A program made the position numbers and the translations under genes. Under the pieces are notes generated by a model. It was given only the letters and a program-made list of their open reading frames with translations. It was not told where the DNA came from and did no database searches. From NCBI GenBank assembly GCA_017446225.1, contig JAFSRH010000024.1, forward strand, positions 1 to 49,647: a DNA stretch of 49,647 nt, given 5' to 3'. The stretch is from Oscillibacter sp. (GTDB lineage: Bacteria; Bacillota; Clostridia; Oscillospirales; Oscillospiraceae). Below, one piece after another: positions 1 through 6,875 of this stretch (the first letter of the stretch is position 1; the number at the start of each line of letters is the position of its first letter).

Positions 1-336
1 CAGACGTTCCGCCGGGACGCCGTAGAGCGCCGACAGCCTGTCCGCGACAGCGGCGGGGAAATGGTCAACCGCGCCTGTTTCCATGTCCACGTACACGGCG
101 CGGCTGACGCCTATCCGCTCCGCGACTTCCTTCTGCATGAGACCCATACTGTGGCGACACCAGCGCAGACGTTCCGGCGTGTTGTCGATGTCGGCTAAAG
201 TCTGATAACGCCGATAGAGCGTCCGCGCCTCCGCGAACTTGCGCGGCGCAATCAACCGGAAACTGTGTACATACAAGGGCGCGTAATTCGGAACTCCGTT
301 AGCATAGCGGCGCATCATATACAGGCGTTCGCTCAC
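1..336 (-). CDS. XRE-family helix-turn-helix regulator (3' part cut off by window edge)
   Basis: The minus strand is open from a GTG at 336 through base 1, giving 112 codons, and continues beyond the window. Residues about 65-105 read as a Cro/C1-type HTH: RLRWCRHSMGLMQKEVAERI followed by GVSRAVYVDMETG, the usual Q-x-E-V-A...V-S...Y...E-x-G pattern of DNA-binding XRE domains. The N-terminal 60 residues (YMMRRYANGVPNYAPLYVHS and on) are not recognised. The GTG at 336-334 overlaps the TGA of the upstream truncated sigma factor (GTGA), which suggests translational coupling. An in-frame ATG at 318 is an alternative start; neither has a strong Shine-Dalgarno. The target and role are unknown. Confidence 0.7.
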   Translation of the reverse strand, partial: MSERLYMMRRYANGVPNYAPLYVHSFRLIAPRKFAEARTLYRRYQTLADIDNTPERLRWCRHSMGLMQKEVAERIGVSRAVYVDMETGAVDHFPAAVADRLSALYGVPAERL

Positions 337-737
337 GCGGCAAGAGACGCGCCACGCCGTTTCCCGGACGGGCGCGGGCTTTCCCGCGTAAGGCGCGCTT
401 GTGATAGGATAGCATTTTCAATGCAACGGGCGGCGTACGTGGCGAGACGTACGCCTTTATCCGGGTTGAACGTGGACACCGCTTTCATCAGTCCGATAGT
501 CCCGATGGAAATCAAATCCTCCTGTTCGCCGCTCTGCGCGTAGTATTTCTTGACAATATGCGCAACCAAACGGAGATTATGTTCAATCAGGACGTTCCGC
601 GCTTGCGGGTCGCCGTTTCTGCGATGCTCCAGCCATTCGCGCTCCTCCGATGCCGTGAGCGGTTTCGGAAACGAGCCGCCGTTCGACAGCCGCAACGTCA
701 GCAACAGCGTATTCGCAACGAGCAACCATGACAACAT
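333..737 (-). pseudogene. Truncated pro-sigma-K-like factor, copy A (N-terminal half)
   Basis: This 134-residue ORF starts at an ATG with an AGGAGG box at 747-752. It has a hydrophobic pro-sequence (MLSWLLVANTLLLTLRLSNG) and then sigma-70 region 2: RNVLIEHNLRLVAHIVKKYY, EQEDLISIGTIGLMKAVSTF and KGVRLATYAARCIENAIL. This pattern is typical of the mother-cell sporulation factor SigK. Homology stops after CIEN-AIL, and the last 22 residues (ARLTRESPRPSGKRRGASLAA) are unrelated to regions 3 and 4. Without region 4 it cannot recognise a -35 element alone. It may be a spoIVCB-like half of a split sigK or a decayed duplicate. A second copy lies at 3050-3386. Confidence 0.75.
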
Positions 738-758
738 CAAAAATCGCCTCCTGCCTCC

Positions 759-788
759 ACTTTATGGAGATGCGGGATGTCCCTATGA
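759..788 (-). promoter_or_regulatory. Possible SigE-type promoter for truncated sigK copy A
   Basis: On the minus strand TCATAGG (788-782), a 15-base spacer and CATAAAGT (766-759) resemble the mother-cell SigE consensus (KMATATT, 13-15 bases, CATACAnT). sigK is normally SigE-dependent. The predicted start falls at the edge of the AGGAGG box, which weakens the call. Confidence 0.3.
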
Positions 789-818
789 CGCCTTTCCGCC
801 GCGCCGCCGAAAGGCGTC
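787..818. repeat. Perfect 10-bp inverted repeat
   Basis: GACGCCTTTC (787-796) and GAAAGGCGTC (809-818) form a perfect stem with a 12-base GC-rich loop. No U-tract follows on either strand. It overlaps the possible SigE -35 and lies between the LRR gene terminator and the truncated sigma gene. It could be an operator or an RNA hairpin. Confidence 0.5.
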
Positions 819-827
819 CGCGATATG

Positions 828-873
828 GAAATCAAACGAACCGTCCAGGAGCGTATGCTCTCCGGGCGGTTCG
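828..873 (-). terminator. Terminator of the LRR protein gene
   Basis: Downstream of the stop at 882, the minus strand reads CGAACCG (873-867), an inner GAGC-ATAC-GCTC stem, then CGGTTCG (843-837), followed by TTTGATTT. This is an intrinsic terminator shape with an interrupted stem and a moderate U-tract. Confidence 0.6.
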
Positions 874-881
874 CCCTGTTT

Positions 882-1757
882 TCACGCCGCGATGTCAAAG
901 CCCGTTGCGGACAGCGGACGGAAATCGGCGTTCAGAAAGATGACGTTCAATTTCCCCGCGCCGGACACGTTGCCCGTCACGGGTACGGTCACGGACTGCG
1001 TTGTTTTGTCCACAGTCGCCGTAACGAATCCCATGCCAAGGAACTTTCCGCCGTCAAAGAACGGGACGCACAGCGTGACTTGCGTCGGCGTATCGGCGGA
1101 AATCGAGACCGGGACGGAAATTTCCGTCAGGCCGGACAAATCCGCCTTGCCGATTGCGTGTCCGCCAACGGTCGGCGCGGATTTAATGTCAAATTCTTCA
1201 GCATAGTGAATCGTAATACTATCGGAAATTAGATTGCTATCGCTGATTCCGTCAATCGCTTTCCATTGCGCTTTCGTTCCGCCATAGTAAATGTCGCGCA
1301 AACTATTACATCCGCTAAACGCCAAGTTTCCAATGGAAGTAACGCTGGCGGAAATCTCCATACTTGTCAAATTATCACAAGCATAAAATGCGGAAGCTCC
1401 GATTGAAGTGACGCCATTGCCAATTTTTATGCTTGTCAGGCTGTCGCACGTAGCAAATGCCCATTCTCCAATAGAAGTGACGCTATCAGGCATTTTTACC
1501 TTTATCAAGCCTGTTTGAAGATAAAACGCAAAGTCTCCAATAGACGTAACCTCTACGCCGTTAATTTTCAACGGAATAACCGCTTCCGTTACGCCCCAAT
1601 TATCGCAGTCCGTAACGGTTCCGCTGTCGGCGTCAAAGTAGATGTTGCCGCCCGTGACAGCATAAGCAATATCCGTGTCACTGTGTCCGGCATAAGACGC
1701 CGTCACGAGTACGAACGCCGTCAGGAAAAGCAATGCCATCCGCATTAGAAGTTTCAT
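882..1757 (-). CDS. Secreted BspA-like leucine-rich-repeat (LRR_5) protein
   Basis: This 291-residue protein starts at ATG 1757, chosen because GAGGTGGAG lies just upstream and a signal peptide follows (MKLLMRMALLFLTAFVLVTA). The longer upstream ORF adds only residues that overlap the promoter. Residues about 65-160 hold BspA/TpLRR repeats with the recurring VTSIGxxAFxxCxxLTS pattern, a family usually displayed on or secreted from the surface. After them comes IYYGGTKAQWKAI, the common end of such arrays. The C-terminal 75 residues (VTLCVPFFDGGKFLGMGFV onward) look like a beta-sandwich module. It is shorter than the homolog at 44355-46682. The ligand is unknown. It lies between two truncated sigK copies. 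Confidence 0.85.
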   Translation of the reverse strand: MKLLMRMALLFLTAFVLVTASYAGHSDTDIAYAVTGGNIYFDADSGTVTDCDNWGVTEAVIPLKINGVEVTSIGDFAFYLQTGLIKVKMPDSVTSIGEWAFATCDSLTSIKIGNGVTSIGASAFYACDNLTSMEISASVTSIGNLAFSGCNSLRDIYYGGTKAQWKAIDGISDSNLISDSITIHYAEEFDIKSAPTVGGHAIGKADLSGLTEISVPVSISADTPTQVTLCVPFFDGGKFLGMGFVTATVDKTTQSVTVPVTGNVSGAGKLNVIFLNADFRPLSATGFDIAA

Positions 1758-1803
1758 AGGCTCCACCTCTCGTATCAGTCGCCGTATGTCGCGGCGTGTG
1801 GTC

Positions 1804-1832
1804 AGTGTACCATACGTTCCCGGCAAATGCAA
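1804..1832 (-). promoter_or_regulatory. SigA-type promoter of the LRR protein gene
   Basis: On the minus strand TTGCAT (1832-1827), a 17-base spacer and TACACT (1809-1804) lie about 47 bases upstream of the ATG at 1757. It is divergent from the antitoxin promoter at 1865. Confidence 0.55.
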
Positions 1833-1864
1833 CCTGTTTTTTGACGCCTATGAAAAATTCGCCG

Positions 1865-1893
1865 TTGATTTTTACGTGAAACTATGCTACAAT
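1865..1893 (+). promoter_or_regulatory. SigA-type promoter of the antitoxin gene
   Basis: TTGATT (1865-1870), a 17-base spacer and TACAAT (1888-1893) precede a GGGGGAG ribosome binding site and the ATG at 1917. The leader is very short. Confidence 0.7.
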
Positions 1894-1916
1894 GACGCCG
1901 TAAGGGGGAGTGCGCC

Positions 1917-2174
1917 ATGCCGAATATCAAACCCGTGTCCGATTTGCGCAACTACGGGGAAGTCCTGCGGGATGTGGCGGTCGGACGCCCGGTGTTCCTC
2001 ACCCGCAACGGCCACGGACGTTACGCCATTCTCGATATGGAGGAGTATCAGGAGTACGAGCGCATGAAGCGCGAACTCAAAAAAGGCTGTTGTTTCGGAG
2101 AGACGGGACGTTTGGCGCCGGAAAAAGCCAAAGGCAATGAAACCCGAGAGCGTGATAACGAGGAAAACGAATAA
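1917..2174 (+). CDS. Phd/YefM-family antitoxin without a recognisable toxin
   Basis: This 85-residue protein has a good SD (GGGGGAG, 1904-1910). Residues 1-52 match the Phd/YefM fold: MPNIKPVSDLRNYGEVL, then GRPVFLTRNGHGRYAILDME and EYERMKREL. In this family the N-terminal part dimerises and binds operator DNA, and the C-terminal tail wraps a toxin of the RelE or Doc type. The tail here (KKGCCFGETGRLAPEKAKGN...) is charged and degenerate. The next gene, 27 bases downstream, is a pRiA4b ORF-3-like protein rather than a RelE/YoeB/Doc toxin. The protein may be an orphan antitoxin, a simple repressor, or part of a non-standard pair. The family assignment is firm and the function is open. Confidence 0.8.
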   Translation: MPNIKPVSDLRNYGEVLRDVAVGRPVFLTRNGHGRYAILDMEEYQEYERMKRELKKGCCFGETGRLAPEKAKGNETRERDNEENE

Positions 2175-2201
2175 TGCACCGTATGCGAAAGGAGCGGCGT
2201 T

Positions 2202-3005
2202 ATGGCTACACAACCGATTTACCAATTCTACGCGGAACTGCTGGACTATGAGCCGAAAATCTGGCGGCGGTTTCAGGTTCCCGGCAATATCACGCTTGCC
2301 AGATTGGGTTACATTGTGATGGCGCTGTATGAGATGAAAGGCAACCACCTGTTTCAGTTCATCGTCCCGAACGGCTTCAATCATGCCGTGTTCGATAAGG
2401 CGCATGGCATTCAGGACGAGAGCCTTGACCTGGAAAAGTTCACGACCTATCTTCTGCCGGACGAGGAAATGGAGGAAATGACGGCGGAAATGGACGCGAA
2501 AGACATGGCGGCAACGAAAATGAAAGACCTGTTTTTCCCTGTCGCCGGGGAAAAACTGCTCATGGAGTACGATTTCGGCGACAGTTGGCAGGTGGAGTTG
2601 ACGCTGGAATCCGTCACGAAAGACCCCGACCTTCCGGGAAAGGAATTGCCCCGCGTACTGGACGGCAAAGGATTCGGCATTGTCGAGGACTGCGGCGGGA
2701 CGCCGGGACTTGCGGAAGTGGCGCAGGCGTTCAAGGACAAAAACAGCGAGGCGTATTACGAGTATCGGCAATGGCTGGGCGTAAAGAATCTGAATCTGGA
2801 ACGCCTTGACAAGAAGGACATGAACGTCCGGCTGAAGAAACTGCCGCGTATTTTCCAGAGCCTGTACGAGAACGGGGAGCCGATGTCGCAGGCGTCCATA
2901 GACTTTCTGGAACGCGCCTATAAGCGCAAGCCCAAGAAGAAGCCCGGTCGTCAATGGGTCTGGGTCTATACGGGGAAAGACAAGCGTGATGACGAGAGCG
3001 AATAA
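2202..3005 (+). CDS. pRiA4b ORF-3-like protein
   Basis: This 267-residue protein matches the plasmid pRiA4b ORF-3-like family. Its landmarks are YQFYAELLDYEPKIWRRFQV near the start, LLMEYDFGDSWQVELTLESV around residues 107-126, and PRVLDGKGFGIVEDCGGTPG around 135-155. The family is widespread on plasmids and in accessory regions, and its biochemical role is unsettled. The N-terminal 'piWRR..vp...tL..L' core is typical. The C-terminal 60 residues are lysine-rich (YKRKPKKKPGRQ). The start ATG follows GAAAGGAG. It appears co-transcribed with the antitoxin and ends at a terminator at 3007-3050. Confidence 0.75.
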   Translation: MATQPIYQFYAELLDYEPKIWRRFQVPGNITLARLGYIVMALYEMKGNHLFQFIVPNGFNHAVFDKAHGIQDESLDLEKFTTYLLPDEEMEEMTAEMDAKDMAATKMKDLFFPVAGEKLLMEYDFGDSWQVELTLESVTKDPDLPGKELPRVLDGKGFGIVEDCGGTPGLAEVAQAFKDKNSEAYYEYRQWLGVKNLNLERLDKKDMNVRLKKLPRIFQSLYENGEPMSQASIDFLERAYKRKPKKKPGRQWVWVYTGKDKRDDESE

Positions 3006-3006
3006 C

Positions 3007-3050
3007 GATAATGGGACACCCGGCGCTTTGACTGGGTGCCCCGTTATTTT
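3007..3050 (+). terminator. Terminator of the antitoxin/pRiA4b operon
   Basis: ATAATGGGACACCC (about 3008-3021) pairs with GGGTGCCCCGTTAT (3034-3047), with two G-U-type mismatches, and is followed by TTTT. It separates the operon from truncated sigK copy B on the opposite strand. Confidence 0.7.
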
Positions 3051-3386
3051 ACGGCGCGGGGTTTCCCGCATAAAACGCGCTTGCGATAGGATAGCATTTT
3101 CAATGCAACGGGCGGCGTACGTGGCGAGACGTACGCCTTTTTCCGGCTTAAATATGGAAATCAAGTCGTCCTGTTCCCCGCTCTGCGTATAATACTTTTT
3201 GACAATGTGCGCGACAAGACGGAGATTCCGTGCAATCAGCACATTCCGCGCCTCCGGATCGCCCCGCATATGACGCCCCAGCCATAAGCGTTCCTCGGAA
3301 GCCGTCAAGGGCTTCGGAAACGAACCGCCGTTCGAGAGACGCAGGGACAGTAACAGAGTGTTCGCGAACAGCAACAGCGACAACAT
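3050..3386 (-). pseudogene. Truncated pro-sigma-K-like factor, copy B, with 11-codon deletion
   Basis: The ATG at 3386 begins MLSLLLFANTLLLSLRLSNG, the same hydrophobic pro-sequence as copy A, then ARNLRLVAHIVKKYYTQSGE and KGVRLATYAARCIENAIL. Relative to copy A, GTIGLMKAVST is missing (DLISI joins FKPEKG), which removes the region 2.2 core-binding helix. Homology again ends after CIENAILSQAR. Downstream the frame stays open by chance through the antisense of the pRiA4b gene to 1887, which I do not regard as coding. The two copies share about 30 further bases after the breakpoint, including a small GCGGG-AAAC-CCCGC hairpin. It is clearly non-functional as a sigma factor. Confidence 0.75.
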
Positions 3387-3422
3387 AAAAACATCCCTCA
3401 GACCCGTTTGACAAAATGCTGA

Positions 3423-3725
3423 TTGCATGAGCGAAAGATTGATACGGGTATAAAATTCCGTTTTCAACGTCACATAGCATTGTTAAAGCCAATCGCAGAT
3501 ACTTCTACGGAATATTTGCTTTATTCTCTGAACAGCCCTCCTATTTCACAGCAATGTGACGCTGTTGCAACAGGCACAGCGCAAAAGACAGTCGGAACAA
3601 AAGCATTGAGGAATTTTCTTGTTCCGCTTCCGCCGCTTGCGGAACATGTCGCGAAGCCCGAAAAACTGTTGCCGCTGTGCGAAAAACTCCCCCGCCATGA
3701 CAATCAAAGTCCGGAAACCTTCTGA
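3423..3725 (+). pseudogene. Remnant of a type I restriction specificity subunit (HsdS)
   Basis: The readable frame contains KFRFQRHIALLKPI, then YLLYSLNSPPISQQCDAVAT, then GTKALRNFLVPLPPLAE and EKLLPLCEKL. This is the C-terminal half of an HsdS target-recognition domain and the start of its spacer helix. The usual 'LPPLAEQ.RIVA.IEELLPLCE' is shortened by an in-frame loss between AE and VAK. There is no start, no N-terminal domain, and no hsdM or hsdR nearby. The segment is visibly AT-richer than its neighbours, consistent with imported DNA that has decayed. About 88 residues are recognisable. Confidence 0.65.
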
Positions 3726-3743
3726 CAGGTTCCCGGACTTTTT
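3708..3743. terminator. Terminator downstream of spoIVA (possibly bidirectional)
   Basis: AGTCCGGAAACC (3708-3719) pairs with GGTTCCCGGACT (3728-3739), with one G-U pair. Five T residues follow on plus and TTTGATTG on minus. It sits between the hsdS remnant (plus) and the 3' end of spoIVA (minus). Confidence 0.7.
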
Positions 3744-3776
3744 GCGCCCCACGACAGGAAAAGCGCAAACGCCTTT

Positions 3777-5252
3777 TCAGAGAATGATACAAATCAAGCC
3801 GCCGCTGCCCTCGTTGATAATCCGCGTCAAGGTTTCCTGTAACTTCTTGCGGGCGTCCTCCGGCATTCGGCGGAGTTTCGCCTGCAAGTCGTCATTGACC
3901 AGTTCATGGAAACTCCGGCCGAAAATGTTGGTCTCCCAGATTTTGTTGGTGTCGCCCTCAAACTCCTGCAACAGATAGTTGACCATGTCCTCCGACTGCT
4001 TCTCGTTGCCCACAATCGGCGATACCGCCGCCTGTATGTCCGCGCGGATCATGTGAATGGACGGCGCGCTGGCCCGTAAGCGTACGCCGTAACGCCCGCC
4101 CTGCTTCATGATTTCCGGCTCTTCCAGTTTCAGTTCCGACATATCCGGGACCACGATTCCGTATCCCTTCTCCCGCACGTCCTTCAACGCGTCCGCCACG
4201 CGCCCGTAGGCCTCGTTGATGTCCGCCAGACGGGTAAGCAGACTCATCAAATCGCCGTCATCCGCAACCTGAAAGCCCGATTGTTCGGAGAGGGTCCGGT
4301 AGAAGAGCGCGCGCGGGAGCGATAACCGCGCCACGGCAATGCCGGTCCCAAGGTCCATGGACGTGACCGCCGCCTGTTCGATGTTCTCCCCCTGTCCCAG
4401 AAGGTCGATCACGTCCTTGACTTCCCGGATGTGGCGCAGAGAGGGGGCCTGCTGGCGGACGGCCTCGTAGAGTTCGGCGCGGATGGGATGTTCCATGGGG
4501 AGCGCGTCCACCCACGCGGGCAAGTAGAGCCGGAGTTCCTGCATGGGGAACTCGTACAGGACGCCGCGTAAAATGTCGGCGGTGGCCTCTTCGCTCAGTT
4601 CCAGACAGTTTACGGGCGTACAGTTGACGCCGTGCCGGCGGGAGATATCCGCGGCGATGGCCCGCGCGCGGGGGCTGTCCGGCTCCGAGGAGTTCAAAAG
4701 GACGATGAACGGCTTGCCGAGTTCCTGTAACTCTTCAATGACCCGGTCCTCCGCCGCCTGATAATCTTCCCGCGGGATTTCGGATATCGTCCCGTCCGTG
4801 GTGATGACGATGCCGATGGTGGAATGTTCGGCGATGACTTTCCGCGTCCCGGCTTCGGCGGCCTCCGTCATGGGAATTTCGTGGTCGAACCACGGGGTTG
4901 TGACCATACGTGGCATATCGTCCTCAAACTGTCCGATGGCCCCGCGGACCATGTAGCCCACGCAGTCAATGAGGCGTACGGAGAAGGACACGCCGCCCTC
5001 TAATTGAATCTGCGCGGCCTCTTCGGGCACAAATTTGGGTTCGGCCGTCATGATGGTGCGTCCGGAACCGCTCTGGGGGAGTTCGTCCCGCGCCCGCTCC
5101 TTGCGGTAGACGTTTTCAATGTTCGGAATGACCTGCGTTTCCATGAAACGCTTGATGAACGTTGACTTTCCCGTCCGGACGGGTCCCACAACGCCAATGT
5201 AGATGTCGCCCGCCGTACGCGTGGCGATGTTCTGATAAATGGTGTGATTCAT
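3777..5252 (-). CDS. spoIVA: Stage IV sporulation protein A, coat basement-layer ATPase
   Basis: At 491 residues this is essentially the length of the Bacillus protein. The N-terminal P-loop domain has the Walker A motif GPVRTGKST at residues 23-31, then RDELPQSGSGRTIMTAEPKF and the DCVGYMVRGAIGQFEDD segment. The middle and C-terminal regions end in GGLICIIL, as expected for the family. SpoIVA is made in the mother cell and polymerises, using ATP, into a shell on the outer forespore membrane, which anchors the coat and is needed for cortex formation. The start follows AAAGGATG. It lies 3 bases after sipL and in the same operon as spoVM, both known partners. Confidence 0.97.
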   Translation of the reverse strand: MNHTIYQNIATRTAGDIYIGVVGPVRTGKSTFIKRFMETQVIPNIENVYRKERARDELPQSGSGRTIMTAEPKFVPEEAAQIQLEGGVSFSVRLIDCVGYMVRGAIGQFEDDMPRMVTTPWFDHEIPMTEAAEAGTRKVIAEHSTIGIVITTDGTISEIPREDYQAAEDRVIEELQELGKPFIVLLNSSEPDSPRARAIAADISRRHGVNCTPVNCLELSEEATADILRGVLYEFPMQELRLYLPAWVDALPMEHPIRAELYEAVRQQAPSLRHIREVKDVIDLLGQGENIEQAAVTSMDLGTGIAVARLSLPRALFYRTLSEQSGFQVADDGDLMSLLTRLADINEAYGRVADALKDVREKGYGIVVPDMSELKLEEPEIMKQGGRYGVRLRASAPSIHMIRADIQAAVSPIVGNEKQSEDMVNYLLQEFEGDTNKIWETNIFGRSFHELVNDDLQAKLRRMPEDARKKLQETLTRIINEGSGGLICIIL

Positions 5253-5255
5253 ACG

Positions 5256-6812
5256 TCATCCTTTCAAGCCCTGTCCACCGCGCTTGCGCGGAATCAGAAT
5301 CATGCTGTCCCGCGGAAGTTCCGCCTCTTCGGCAATCCGGTTGGCGTCCAGAATCGCCGCGACCGTGCTGTTACAGGCCTTCGCCATGTCCCACGCGGTT
5401 TCGTCCGGACCCATCCGGCGCAGAATCAGGGACGGCGCGTCCGTGGTATCTTTGGGGGCGTCCGTGTCGAGTTCCGCGGCCGTTACGCACAGGCTCCGCG
5501 TCAGGCGTACGGCCTCCATGCGGAAGTCCACGGCAAAGCGCACTTCAACGCCGCGTTCGCCGATTGCGCCCCGCGGCTCTTCCGACACCTCCGCCTGTGC
5601 CGTCACCTGACAGCCGTCCGGCAAATCCGTCTCACAGCGGACCTCCGTCCGGCGTTCGGCGAGCAGGGTTACGCCGCCTTCGTCACAGTAAAGCGCCCGT
5701 ATGGCCACCGGCGTACGCAGGATCGTGCGCCCCTCCTCCGCGGACGCGGAGACCGGCCCGCACAGGACGCGTAACGACAGAATTTCATCCGCCGCGGTCC
5801 CCGTTTCCAGCAGTTCCCGCACCGGCTGACGGCACGTCTGACGCTCCCATGACTCCGTCATGGTCAGCGGCACGGCGTCATAACGCGTCTCCCACGCCGT
5901 GGAATAGAGGTCCCGCAACAGGTCCAGTTCCAGTTCCCGGCGCACCGCGGCCAGCGCGTCAAGATAGAGCGTGACGCCGATTTCCCGGCCTTCGGGGTCG
6001 CCGCCGTCAAGCTGTACGTCCGCCCCGTTGAGCGTCACCCGTACGGACACGGGCGCGTCCTCCGGCACGTCCTCCACGTCCATAATCTGGGAAAATGGCA
6101 GTTCCGCCGTCTGGGATGCGCACGCGTTTTCTTCCGTCAGGTACAGAAGGGAGAGCGTAAAGACGCCCTTGCAAATCAGCTTGTTTCCGATGATCTTCGT
6201 CTCCGTGACATTGGGCGTCACGTCCACGGAGAGCAGTTCCACCGCCCCGGGACGCCCGGACGGGAGCGTGAAGGAGTCCGAAAACTGAAACTCCCGCCGG
6301 AGCATACGCGTAAGCAGAACGATTTTCCGCCGCTCCCGCCTTTTTTCCAGTCGGCAGTCGTCCCCCGCCACAACGTCCGTAGTCAGACAGAGCGGCTTTT
6401 TCCGGTAGCCCGTCAGACGCGTGGAGAGCCGGCAACGCGTCAGGACCTTGCGCGGGTTGAGCATTCGGGCCTCCAACAGCTCCGGCGTCACCTCCGCCGT
6501 GACTTCCTCGCAGTCCGACAGGGCGCGGTTGTCGCTCTCCGCCGAAAAGGGGAGCGTGAGTTCCAACGCCCGTACGCCGCTTTCTCCGTCCGGCGTGTAA
6601 AGGATGTTTACTTGTACGCTTCCCGTGACTTCCGCCCGGCCTTCCCGTAACTCCTGACTGTGTAAAAATACCGTGCCTTCCGTGACAATCACCCGCGCCA
6701 TATCCGGGCAGTAGTCCGGCACGATCGTTTCCGCGCTCTCGTCCTGTGTGAGCGTGATGTCGCCGCCTGTCTCGTACGCGTCCACGCTGACCTGTTGCAG
6801 TTCCAGTTCCAT
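5256..6812 (-). CDS. sipL: SipL-like SPOCS (DUF3794) and LysM protein
   Basis: This 518-residue protein starts after GGGGAGG. It has several SPOCS/DUF3794-type beta-rich segments: about 35-130 with VPDYCPDMARVIVTEGTVFL, about 190-275 with TETKIIGNKLICKGVFTLSL, and about 330-420. The C-terminal LysM module at about 466-512 contains DETAWDMAKACNSTVAAIL and MILIPRKR. In Clostridioides difficile, SipL is required for coat localisation and its LysM domain contacts SpoIVA. The immediate neighbour here is spoIVA, whose start lies 3 bases beyond the stop. It replaces the Bacillus SpoVID/SafA function in many Clostridia. The SipL name rests on architecture plus context. Confidence 0.88.
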   Translation of the reverse strand: MELELQQVSVDAYETGGDITLTQDESAETIVPDYCPDMARVIVTEGTVFLHSQELREGRAEVTGSVQVNILYTPDGESGVRALELTLPFSAESDNRALSDCEEVTAEVTPELLEARMLNPRKVLTRCRLSTRLTGYRKKPLCLTTDVVAGDDCRLEKRRERRKIVLLTRMLRREFQFSDSFTLPSGRPGAVELLSVDVTPNVTETKIIGNKLICKGVFTLSLLYLTEENACASQTAELPFSQIMDVEDVPEDAPVSVRVTLNGADVQLDGGDPEGREIGVTLYLDALAAVRRELELDLLRDLYSTAWETRYDAVPLTMTESWERQTCRQPVRELLETGTAADEILSLRVLCGPVSASAEEGRTILRTPVAIRALYCDEGGVTLLAERRTEVRCETDLPDGCQVTAQAEVSEEPRGAIGERGVEVRFAVDFRMEAVRLTRSLCVTAAELDTDAPKDTTDAPSLILRRMGPDETAWDMAKACNSTVAAILDANRIAEEAELPRDSMILIPRKRGGQGLKG

Positions 6813-6826
6813 GAGGCTTCCTCCCC

Positions 6827-6866
6827 TTCCCGGCAGTTCCTGTCCTACTCTATGAACCGCCGGGAA
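6827..6866 (-). other. Intercistronic hairpin between spoVM and sipL
   Basis: TTCCCGGCAGTTC (6827-6839) pairs with GAACCGCCGGGAA (6854-6866), 12 of 13 positions plus one G-U pair, with a 14-base loop. It ends immediately before the sipL Shine-Dalgarno. It may protect or process the mRNA, or adjust SpoVM relative to SipL. No U-tract follows. Confidence 0.6.
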
Positions 6867-6875
6867 CGCTTATGC
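6847..6875 (-). promoter_or_regulatory. Possible SigE-type internal promoter before sipL
   Basis: On the minus strand GCATAAG (6875-6869), a 14-base spacer and CATAGAGT (6854-6847) resemble the SigE pattern. The -35 overlaps the spoVM stop codon. SpoIVA and its partners are mother-cell products in other spore formers. Confidence 0.33.

Noticed and set aside
1887-3049. Long minus-strand open frame continuing from sigK copy B
   Set aside because: It is antisense to the well-supported pRiA4b-like gene and an operon terminator, and its protein has no recognisable domain after the sigma part.
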